Assembly (NCBI GenBank): GCA_028723455.1
Contig: JAQYEW010000040.1
Location: 1 to 51,053, forward strand
Source of the DNA: Prevotellaceae bacterium
Lineage (GTDB): Bacteria; Bacteroidota; Bacteroidia; Bacteroidales; Bacteroidaceae
Length of the DNA stretch: 51,053 nucleotides
Direction: 5' to 3'
The translations under genes and the position numbers were made by a program. Positions 25,838-33,004 of this stretch are shown piece after piece. Numbering within the stretch: the stretch's first letter is position 1; the number at the start of each line of letters is the position of its first letter. Below the pieces are notes generated by a model. It made no database searches and was not told where the DNA came from. It saw only the letters and a program-made list of their open reading frames with translations.

Positions 25838-27034
25838 ATGGCTAAAACAACGAAAAACATATTATCCCTGAATCATGAGGAAGTGATGGACTTCTTCATG
25901 AAATGTGAGCAGTATCATGGTTTTGAGTTGCCGGAGTATTTCACGTTTGATGAGATACTGAAGTATGTTCGCGAGACGATAGATGATGCTCCATACGAAA
26001 AGTGTGTCAAAGATGACATCTCTCCCAACGAACTATCAGATGTGAATCTTGACATCTTGCTCAATAAGGATGGGCGATATGCCGTACGTCCCATCATGTT
26101 GGCGAATCCGTTTTTATACTACTTTCTGGTGCGTGAGGTTTGCAATGAAGAGAATTGGGCAATAGTAAAAGGGCTGTTCGATAGGTTCAAAGTGCCTCAT
26201 GTCGCCTCTTGCGCTATTCCTGTCATTCCCAGAGAAAAAGAAGCCTTCCATAAGGCGACAACAATCAACAATTGGTGGAACAGCATGGAGCAGCGTTCCA
26301 TCGAATTGTCGCTGGAGTACCGTTATATGTTTGTAACGGACATCACCAACTGCTATGGTTCAGTCAATCCGCAGACATTTGATTGGGCGTTTTCTCTAAA
26401 AGACACCTCCTTTGAAACAGAAGGAGAAAGCAAGATAGCAAAAAGCATTCAGTGGTATTTACGTGCCTTCCAGCAAGGACGCAATATAGGTATTCCGCAA
26501 GGAAGTGCCATTTTCGATTTTGTAGGTGAAATCACACTTGGCTATTCCGATCTTTTGCTGCATGAGGCATTGCAAGCAAAGGCTCAAGAGTACGAGGAGC
26601 AAGGCAAAGCGTTTCCAGCATACGAGATTATCCGTTATCGTGACGACTATAGGATATTCTGTAATAACAGGGAGGCACTCGAAGATATCTCCTACATCCT
26701 TCAGCAGGTTCTGGAACGTCTGAATTTCCGCATGAATAGCCAGAAGACAACGATTAGCGACAGCATTGTGACCGATGCCGTCAAGTCCGACAAACTGGCT
26801 TATATTTACAACACCCCGATCTTCAACAAGAAAGGTGTTGATTTCGATAGCTTCGAGAAGCATCTGCTTTATATTTTGATGTTTGCTCGTGAATATCCTG
26901 ACAGCGGTTCTGTCAAGACCATGCTTTCCGATATTGACAAGCGAATAGAAGACTGGCTCAACCCGAAAGAAGAGCAAGAAGGCAAGAAGGCAAGGAGCCA
27001 AAGAAGCCTAACTACATCCATGGAGGAAGTGTAA
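25838..27034 (+). CDS. reverse transcriptase of the defence-associated (DRT/UG) kind, N-terminal part of a frameshifted gene
   Basis: The open frame gives 398 residues, but the last 13 codons are out of frame. RT motifs: RPIMLANPFLYYFLV (about 84-98), FVTDITNCYGSV with catalytic Asp168, GIPQGSAIFDFVGEITLGYSD (Gly218 onward), RYRDDYRIF with the catalytic Asp pair 269-270, and RMNSQKT (about 298). The block order and EQRSIEL near residue 151 match single-ORF bacterial reverse transcriptases of the DRT/UG groups rather than retrons or group II introns; the subgroup could not be fixed. No maturase, integrase or retron-like RNA was seen. An 8-bp tandem duplication at 26979-26994 shifts the frame. 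The coding sequence continues downstream to 27453, with one in-frame TGA. Confidence 0.8.
   Translation: MAKTTKNILSLNHEEVMDFFMKCEQYHGFELPEYFTFDEILKYVRETIDDAPYEKCVKDDISPNELSDVNLDILLNKDGRYAVRPIMLANPFLYYFLVREVCNEENWAIVKGLFDRFKVPHVASCAIPVIPREKEAFHKATTINNWWNSMEQRSIELSLEYRYMFVTDITNCYGSVNPQTFDWAFSLKDTSFETEGESKIAKSIQWYLRAFQQGRNIGIPQGSAIFDFVGEITLGYSDLLLHEALQAKAQEYEEQGKAFPAYEIIRYRDDYRIFCNNREALEDISYILQQVLERLNFRMNSQKTTISDSIVTDAVKSDKLAYIYNTPIFNKKGVDFDSFEKHLLYILMFAREYPDSGSVKTMLSDIDKRIEDWLNPKEEQEGKKARSQRSLTTSMEEV
26979..26994 (+). repeat. 8-bp tandem duplication causing the RT frameshift
   Basis: AAGGCAAG occurs twice in a row. Removing one copy restores a continuous frame, QEGKEPKKPNYIHGG..., which matches the continuing coding sequence. 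Because 8 is not a multiple of 3, the duplication moves the frame. This is typical of slipped-strand replication and could be reversible. Confidence 0.85.
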
Positions 27035-27453
27035 GAGCGATGTCTGCCATCTGCACGCAGATTGCATTGGAGAATGTAGGGTGCAGCCACTATGCCCTTC
27101 GTGTCATTAGTCGCATGATTGATTCACTTAAAGACATGAAAGAAAAACAATCCATCATAGACCTCGTCTATCACAAACTAAGCAACCAGCCCAACTCTGA
27201 CTACAACCAGCTTTGACTTCAGAATATGACGTATAGACAAGACAAGAAGAATGGAACATCCCCATACACCCTTCGTCTCTGTCTGTTGGTTGCTGGTAAA
27301 GCAGTTGAGCCATTGTGGAATAACGATTGGCTGAAAGCCGAATTGACCGATAACATCCCATACGATAGCATAGTCGATGGAGAGACGTTGAAGAAAGTAA
27401 CTCCTGTGATTACGTTTAGAGAGGTAAGAGCATATTTAGAACAAGAATATTAA
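27035..27453 (+). pseudogene. C-terminal remainder of the reverse transcriptase, separated by a frameshift and an in-frame TGA
   Basis: In the frame restored by removing one 8-bp repeat copy, translation continues through 'SAICTQIALENVGCSHYALRV' and '...NSDYNQL' to TGA at 27214-27216. It then runs on in the same frame as 'LQNMTYRQDKKNGTSPYTLRL', through 'LWNNDWL', to TAA at 27451-27453. Reading TGA as a mutated TGG gives QLWLQNMTY. The two repairs give one 535-residue protein (25838-27453). The part after the TGA has its own ATG at 27226 and could be made separately as a 75-residue peptide. Confidence 0.75.
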
Positions 27454-27513
27454 GGATATCAATTTCAATACGGAATACTCAAAAACAAAATATTAGAAGA
27501 CAAAATCATTCAT

Positions 27514-27705
27514 ATGGCAGAAGATTATCTGCTTGTAAAGTTTCCTAACAAAGAAACAGGCATTTTGCGTAAGTCAAAAATCACACCTCTACCAGAGAGT
27601 GGTTTGACTAATTTGTACCGAAAGAATCTATCCATTCTTGTTTCAACAGACTGGATTACAGGAAGACGGAAGACGTTGGACAAAAATCCACTTAAAGAAT
27701 ATTAA
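27514..27705 (+). CDS. small hypothetical protein between the reverse transcriptase and the 1028-residue protein
   Basis: A 63-residue, Lys/Arg-rich ORF beginning MAEDYLLVKFPNKETG and ending KNPLKEY. It lies 60 bp after the repaired reverse transcriptase end and 13 bp before the next start, so it fits an operon of three genes. I do not recognise a family. It has no signal peptide, membrane segment or cysteine motif. Its placement suggests a role with one of its neighbours, but the ORF is short and may not be expressed. Confidence 0.5.
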   Translation: MAEDYLLVKFPNKETGILRKSKITPLPESGLTNLYRKNLSILVSTDWITGRRKTLDKNPLKEY

Positions 27706-27718
27706 ACAATGAATATCA

Positions 27719-30700
27719 ATGAGTAAAGTCAATCGATATACTATGACCATAGACGGTCGTATTTATGACAATATTTATTATCAGACAAAAGAAAGACTCT
27801 TGGCTGAGGTCAAGCATGAGTTGACCCCAGATGAAAAAACTATTACTATAAATGCCGTTCGTAAATACGAAAGAACACAACCATCTATGTATAAGATTAA
27901 GACTATCAGACAAGGAAAGAAAGGCTTTTTTAATAGAATTATGTTATTCAAGGGCAATCTGTTTGATAGTCTTACTGTTTTGTATGTTCATAATGAGAAA
28001 AAAACTGGAAATATAGTTCGTGTTTTAGATTTACAGGAACCACATAACGACGGGCTAATATTAAAGTCAAAGGTTGTAGTGATAATGCGAAGAATTGCAC
28101 CAGTAAAGAATCTTGTTATTAAAGAAAAATCAGAGCTGAAACTTATAGCTCCAAATGGAACTGCAAAAGCTACTACGTTTGAATGTGGAAAAACAAGAGG
28201 TAGATTAAGTCCCACAGTAATTGATGAATCTGAAACAATTAATCTTGAGAAGTTGTACTATGCAGAATGTTCATTTGACGGAAATAGTTATGAGCCATAC
28301 ATAACAGTCAAAGGAGAGTTAATTCTACCTACACAATCAAAAAACAATACTGCCCCCATCTTGGATAATACTCCAAACATTTGTGAAAATGAAACTCCTA
28401 ATAGAGAATACCAATTAATAGGCTTGAGTCAGTTCCAATGCTCCGATTGCTTGAATGGGACTGCATATTTAGACACATTACCAGACGATGTTGTAGTTAA
28501 TAATCCGTTTGGTAATTCTATGTCAGTTAGAGAGTGTGCTCTAACTTTCAATTGGTTATTGATAGTGTTACTTAAAGACCAAATGCCATCTTATTACGAC
28601 AGCGTAAAACTCTTATATGGAACAGCAATGAATGAAGGAGTTTATGACGCTGCCAATAATATGGGAGCAATGTTTGCAGGAATAGATGGTGACATTGAAA
28701 TGGGCAACCAATTCTTTGATATCGCAATATATTATGGAAATAAGTATGCCGCACTAAATAAATTTGTGGCATTATGGAGTATTGCCGGTAGATATCAAGA
28801 AGCTATCGCTTTTATAAATGAATATGTTGACAAGGAAGAGAATCCTTGTTGCAATGAATTGCTGTGGAATCTTGCCATATTATGGTATCAAGGAGACAGA
28901 ATACCAAATAATACGCTAAATAGAGATACTGAGAAAGCAAGAGTTTTGTTACAAAGAATCATTGATTCACATGAGTCTGAAGACCCTGAATGCATTATTC
29001 CTATGTCCAAGCAACTTTTTGATCAGATTATGGAAGAACAGTCAGTAAATGAACAGAAGCAAATTATGGAATTGCCAGACTTCGTAAGAGAAGAATTCTA
29101 CAAAGCCAAAGAGGGAAATCCTGAGGCTCAATGCCGCTATGGATATTATCTTGCGAAGAATCCTAAAGCTGATAGACGTAGGGCAATAGAGATGTTTGCC
29201 CTGTCTGCTAAACAAGGCTACTCCATGAGCAAGTATTTTCTGTCCGTGATATTATTTTTTGGTGATGGAGTAGAAAAAGATTTCACTCGTTCTAAACAAC
29301 TATGTATAGATGCGTCTAATGATGGTTGCGCACCTGCGAAAAGGTTTCTTCAATTAATAGAGTCTTTTGAACATCTTAGTTTGAAAGAAGGCAAAGTACC
29401 TGTGTGGTATTCAACCTTATATGAGACATTTGTAAACCGTGATGTGTCAAAAATTAAGTTAGCTATGCGTGATGATGTCCGCTATAGCGAGATTTTAGGT
29501 AAAACCATCATTGGAAAAGAGAATGTGGTTTCTGCATTAGAAAACTATGTCTCACAAATGGCCGCTAATATAGAGATTGATTTTATTCCAACAGAAAGAT
29601 ATGGTACAGTAATTGAGTTATATCGTCCAGGCTATCGTAGAATATTGGTAGTTTGTAGAGCTGAGGCCTTCGGTGTAATTACGAATATTGCTTTTATACC
29701 TTCGTACTGGGGTATCAACGACTCTGGAATCTATTATAATGCAATGAGAAATCCATTTGGTTGGAATGAGATTGAACGACAATTACATAAACAGGTTGAA
29801 GGTTATCATGAAGGCCACATGTTCTGTATGAAATGTGGAACAATCTCAAAATGGTTAGATTGGATTCACTTCGAATCTGCGCCACAGCAAGGTGTTTCAT
29901 TACAAGGTCAGATGTCTGTTTGTACAAATTGTAATGAACAAGTTGAATTTATTTTTGAAGAATTAAGAGAAGAAATGAACATGAACTACTTTGGAAAAAC
30001 ATATAAGGCTGTTAAGCAGATAATCGCTGATAATTATAAAATTAACTGCGAAGACGATTTTAACATAATAGATGCCAATTTCTTATTGGAACCGTTTACA
30101 ACTATACAGATTAATCCCAATAAGACCTTAGGTATCTATAGACACTTATATGGTGAGAAACCTATGGGTGGGTTTTATTCTCAACCATATTTCCATGATA
30201 CAGATGCCAAAGAAGAGTATTATCCAAATGTAAAATGCGAATCTCCAAGAAAAGCGATACGAGAAACATTATTGCAAAAACTACATCTTGCTTCTTGTAC
30301 TCAATACAAGGATGCCATTTATAGTACCGCCGAGAACTATAAGCCGTCAAAAATAATACTTAAGAAATTAGATAGCCAACAATCTAAAAGTGTTGATTTG
30401 CCATCAAAATACATAACGGCCCGATGGAATGAACATAGTGCATGGGAAGTATTCTTGCTTGACCACCTCAAATACTTCCTCCCAACATTAGGCCATGCTA
30501 ATTATGTACAAAGAGAACTGATATGCTTGGAAGAAGATCTGGACAATTTGCCAACATCTATAATTTCAGAAATGTGTGCAGACAGATCTGTTTACTTACC
30601 TTTTATTGAATTTGATGCCAATGGACAGGTTAATATTACAGTACATTACTTCAATAAATGGAAGGGATTGGTAAAATGGACGAGTCGATACGTTACTCTT

Positions 30701-30805
30701 GATGATGTGGAACGTGGAAATTCCGTCTGTTGCTATAATAAACTGATACAACCTGGAGATGCAGAAGTTACTGTAATATCATATGATTGCGGTACTCGCT
30801 ATTAA
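27719..30805 (+). CDS. 1028-residue multidomain protein: Sel1-like repeats, NTF2-like domain, zinc-ribbon-like motif
   Basis: A large, AT-rich, probably cytosolic protein (no signal peptide). The N-terminus (1-230) is a beta-rich region I do not recognise. Residues about 290-380 and 455-545 carry Sel1/TPR-like helical repeats (GNPEAQCRYGYYLAKNPKADRRRAIEMF...). Residues about 562-665 resemble a SnoaL/NTF2-like fold (ETFVNRDVSKIKLAMRDDVRYSEILGKTIIGKENVV). C703-x2-C706 and C735-x2-C738 form a likely zinc-ribbon site. The C-terminal ~280 residues are unassigned. It follows the reverse transcriptase and the 63-residue ORF on the same strand with a 13-bp gap. Function unknown; a defence-associated partner is possible. 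Confidence 0.8.
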   Translation: MSKVNRYTMTIDGRIYDNIYYQTKERLLAEVKHELTPDEKTITINAVRKYERTQPSMYKIKTIRQGKKGFFNRIMLFKGNLFDSLTVLYVHNEKKTGNIVRVLDLQEPHNDGLILKSKVVVIMRRIAPVKNLVIKEKSELKLIAPNGTAKATTFECGKTRGRLSPTVIDESETINLEKLYYAECSFDGNSYEPYITVKGELILPTQSKNNTAPILDNTPNICENETPNREYQLIGLSQFQCSDCLNGTAYLDTLPDDVVVNNPFGNSMSVRECALTFNWLLIVLLKDQMPSYYDSVKLLYGTAMNEGVYDAANNMGAMFAGIDGDIEMGNQFFDIAIYYGNKYAALNKFVALWSIAGRYQEAIAFINEYVDKEENPCCNELLWNLAILWYQGDRIPNNTLNRDTEKARVLLQRIIDSHESEDPECIIPMSKQLFDQIMEEQSVNEQKQIMELPDFVREEFYKAKEGNPEAQCRYGYYLAKNPKADRRRAIEMFALSAKQGYSMSKYFLSVILFFGDGVEKDFTRSKQLCIDASNDGCAPAKRFLQLIESFEHLSLKEGKVPVWYSTLYETFVNRDVSKIKLAMRDDVRYSEILGKTIIGKENVVSALENYVSQMAANIEIDFIPTERYGTVIELYRPGYRRILVVCRAEAFGVITNIAFIPSYWGINDSGIYYNAMRNPFGWNEIERQLHKQVEGYHEGHMFCMKCGTISKWLDWIHFESAPQQGVSLQGQMSVCTNCNEQVEFIFEELREEMNMNYFGKTYKAVKQIIADNYKINCEDDFNIIDANFLLEPFTTIQINPNKTLGIYRHLYGEKPMGGFYSQPYFHDTDAKEEYYPNVKCESPRKAIRETLLQKLHLASCTQYKDAIYSTAENYKPSKIILKKLDSQQSKSVDLPSKYITARWNEHSAWEVFLLDHLKYFLPTLGHANYVQRELICLEEDLDNLPTSIISEMCADRSVYLPFIEFDANGQVNITVHYFNKWKGLVKWTSRYVTLDDVERGNSVCCYNKLIQPGDAEVTVISYDCGTRY

Positions 30806-30847
30806 AAACAAAAACATTATTATTATCATTTACATCTAAGAAAATGC

Positions 30848-30871
30848 TTAAGTTTTTTTGATAAAACTTAA
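30848..30871. repeat. 9-bp perfect inverted repeat overlapping a -33 candidate
   Basis: TTAAGTTTT (30848-30856) and AAAACTTAA (30863-30871) flank a TTTGAT loop that contains the TTTG of the -33 candidate. It could end the 1028-residue gene's transcript (43 bp after its stop) or act as an operator for the downstream gene pair. Confidence 0.5.
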
Positions 30872-30890
30872 TCGTCATTTACTAAGTTCG
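30857..30890 (+). promoter_or_regulatory. candidate promoter for the AlbA_2/XRE gene pair
   Basis: TTTG at 30857-30860, a 22-nt spacer, then TAAGTTCG at 30883-30890, one base from TAnnTTTG. It is 25 nt upstream of the ATG at 30916. The -33 region lies within the palindrome at 30848-30871, a natural operator position, possibly for the XRE protein encoded downstream. Confidence 0.42.
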
Positions 30891-30915
30891 AAACAAAAAG
30901 AATAATACAACAGCT

Positions 30916-32433
30916 ATGGCACTGGCAATAAACATAGAAGACCTGCTGAACAAGCAGAAGATAGAGTCCAACAGGATTGAGTTTAAGAAGGGTTGGAATC
31001 CGGCAAGCATATACCATAGCGTGTGTGCATTTGCCAATGATTTCGAAGACCTTGGTGGAGGGTACATCCTCGTGGGTGTGGATAGTGATGATGCTGGGAT
31101 GGCAATTCGGCCTGTGGAAGGTGTACCCATTGAGAAAATTGACGGCATCCTTCAGAACATGGTGGGCTACAATAATAAGTTGTCACCATACTACATGCCA
31201 AGGACAAGCGTTGAAGAGGTGGATGGAAAGCAGGTACTGGTGATATGGTGTCCTGCCGGCATCAATCGTCCTTACTCTGTGCCTGAGAATGTGATTGCAA
31301 AGAGTGGTAGCAAAGAGTATTTCTACATTCGTAGTGGTTCGAGCAGCATCATCGCTAAGGGTGAGATACTGGACGAACTGCGTGAATTGGCCAGTCGTGT
31401 ACCATTTGATGAGCGCGGCAACGACGATATTCAGTTAGAAGACATTTCGCTGGTACTACTTCGCGACCATCTCGTTAAGGTGGGTAGCAGATTGGCTGAC
31501 CAAGTGGCAACGATACCTCTTCCAAAGATTCTTGAGCAGATGGAACTATACACGGGGCCAAAAGAGAACCGCCTGATTCGCAACGTGGCAGCCATGATGT
31601 TCTGCGAGAATCCGAGCAAGCTCTTTCCCTACACTCAGATTGACGTGGTGACATTCCCCAATGGTAAGATAAAAGATCCGAACAATTTCACGGAAGTGAC
31701 GTTCAAAGGTAGTGTTCCGCAAATGATAAAAGCGACGATGGGCTACATCAAAAGCAATGTACTCAAAGAGCATGTACGCAAAGTTTCTGGAAGGCAGGAG
31801 GCAGACCGCTTTTGGAACTATCCCTACGACGCAATAGAAGAGGCTGTTGTGAATTCAGTATATCATAGAGATTTCATGCAACATGAGCCTATCGAGATAA
31901 CGATTGAGCCAACGGGAATCTCAATCCTTAACTGTCCAGGCCCCGACCGCAGCATTCCAAAAGAGGACATAGAAAGGGGCGACATGCTAAAGAGCCGCCG
32001 CTATCGTAACCGTCGTTTGGGAGACTTCTTGAAGGAACTTGATTTGACGGAAGGCCGTTCAACGGGCGTCCCGACCATTCAGGCCAAGTTGGCTGAGAAT
32101 GGTTCGCCTCGTGCTATCTTTGAGACGACCGATGATCGTTTGACTTTCTTGGTAACAATTCCCATTCATGACGGATGTGACCAAAGTTCGGAGATAAATA
32201 GGTATAGTTCGGAGAAAAGTTCGGAGAAAACCACAAAAAGTTCGGAGAAAATCCTTGATTTAATCAAGAACAAACCGACAATATCTGCTGTAGAAATAGC
32301 TATGGAAATAGATATGTCGGCGCGAGGTGTCGAGAAACAAATCCGCAAGCTTCGAGAGGCAGGTATCATTAGGCGCATCGGTGCTGACCGTGGTGGCTAT
32401 TGGGAAATCACAATTACGAAAGAAGACAAATAA
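30916..32433 (+). CDS. Schlafen AlbA_2-domain ATP-binding protein with C-terminal winged helix
   Basis: A 505-residue cytosolic protein. Residues about 18-145 form an AlbA_2 (Schlafen-like) domain: ESNRIEFKKGW, 'CAFANDFEDLGGGYILVGV' and 'YFYIRSGSSS'. Residues about 300-420 carry the HATPase_c_4-type module (AIEEAVVNSVYHRDF, GISILNCPGP, SRRYRNRRLGDFLKEL, EGRSTGVPTI). A Ser/Glu/Lys linker (SSEKSSEKTTKSSEK, about 431-445) precedes a winged-helix domain (about 446-500). Proteins of this architecture are common in accessory islands and some act in phage defence; the role here is not known. The HTH gene starts 13 bp downstream. Confidence 0.88.
   Translation: MALAINIEDLLNKQKIESNRIEFKKGWNPASIYHSVCAFANDFEDLGGGYILVGVDSDDAGMAIRPVEGVPIEKIDGILQNMVGYNNKLSPYYMPRTSVEEVDGKQVLVIWCPAGINRPYSVPENVIAKSGSKEYFYIRSGSSSIIAKGEILDELRELASRVPFDERGNDDIQLEDISLVLLRDHLVKVGSRLADQVATIPLPKILEQMELYTGPKENRLIRNVAAMMFCENPSKLFPYTQIDVVTFPNGKIKDPNNFTEVTFKGSVPQMIKATMGYIKSNVLKEHVRKVSGRQEADRFWNYPYDAIEEAVVNSVYHRDFMQHEPIEITIEPTGISILNCPGPDRSIPKEDIERGDMLKSRRYRNRRLGDFLKELDLTEGRSTGVPTIQAKLAENGSPRAIFETTDDRLTFLVTIPIHDGCDQSSEINRYSSEKSSEKTTKSSEKILDLIKNKPTISAVEIAMEIDMSARGVEKQIRKLREAGIIRRIGADRGGYWEITITKEDK
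32185..32248 (+). repeat. four copies of a 10-bp repeat encoding the SSEK linker
   Basis: AGTTCGGAGA occurs at 32185, 32206, 32218 and 32239. The spacings of 21, 12 and 21 nt keep the reading frame. It encodes the Ser-Ser-Glu linker between the ATP-binding and winged-helix domains. Repeat number could vary without breaking the protein. Confidence 0.75.
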
Positions 32434-32446
32434 AAATGATATAGAT

Positions 32447-32728
32447 ATGTTATTCGGAAGTAAAATTAAAGAGCTCAGAGACGAGCAAGGAGTGTTGCAA
32501 CGACAGTTGGCGGCACTATTAGAGATTGACACACCTATGTTCAGCAAAATTGAGCGGGGTGACAGACGGGCAAAGCGCGAACATGTGATCAAGCTCGCAA
32601 AGTACTTGCATCAGGACGAGAAGGAGATGCTGACGTTGTGGTTAGCAGATAAAGTTCTTGATGCTGTAGGCGATGATGAACTTAGCAATGATGCAATCAC
32701 CGTTGCACAAGAACAGATTCAAAAGTGA
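32447..32728 (+). CDS. XRE-family helix-turn-helix regulator
   Basis: A 93-residue protein with an HTH at about residues 5-60 (LFGSKIKELRDEQGVLQRQLAALLEIDTPMFSKIERGDRRAKREHVIKLAKYL). The ATG at 32447, 13 bp after the AlbA_2 gene, is preferred over an upstream start inside that gene. Closely similar HTH proteins (ERGDRRAKRE block) are frequent beside Bacteroidetes restriction-modification genes and helicase-type defence genes, where they act as controllers. No methyltransferase or nuclease follows here, so it may be a leftover or may regulate the AlbA_2 gene pair. Confidence 0.87.
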   Translation: MLFGSKIKELRDEQGVLQRQLAALLEIDTPMFSKIERGDRRAKREHVIKLAKYLHQDEKEMLTLWLADKVLDAVGDDELSNDAITVAQEQIQK

Positions 32729-32737
32729 TAACACCCA

Positions 32738-32776
32738 AACGGCAATTTAAAGTGTTAACAACTACAAATTGCCGTT
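32738..32776. repeat. perfect 11-bp inverted repeat after the XRE gene
   Basis: AACGGCAATTT (32738-32748) and AAATTGCCGTT (32766-32776) flank a 17-nt loop, 9 bp after the XRE stop. No T-run follows, so it may be a weak terminator or an operator. A second, imperfect inverted repeat, AGCGAGATA and TATCCCGCT, lies near 32919-32953 before the gdhA stop. Confidence 0.5.
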
Positions 32777-33004
32777 CCGTGGTAAAAAGTCTCATAGTCG
32801 CCTCTTGAACTTCAATTGCTATAGGTGTGATAGTTTGGGAACATTGTGGTATCAATGCATCAAACGACCATCTGTAACGTATTGATAATCAATATTAATA
32901 AAACATAATTTTGGTTCAAGCGAGATACCATTGCAAAATGATATCCCGCTCAAAAATATTATTCCCTCAAAAGGGGCTTCGTGCGAAAAAGTCAAAGATG
33001 AGAC

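Noticed and set aside
26979..26994. Programmed frameshift instead of a mutation in the reverse transcriptase
   Set aside because: An exact 8-bp tandem duplication explains the shift simply, and there is no slippery heptamer with downstream structure; the later in-frame TGA also argues for decay.
25838..27453. Retron or group II intron as the identity of the reverse transcriptase
   Set aside because: No retron msr/msd-like inverted repeats next to the gene, no maturase or HNH domain, and the motif pattern (RYRDDYRIF with RPIML...P) fits DRT/UG types better.
32185..32248. CRISPR-like repeat array in the AlbA_2 gene
   Set aside because: Units are only 10 bp, in frame, and encode a linker; there are no spacers of uniform length and no cas genes.
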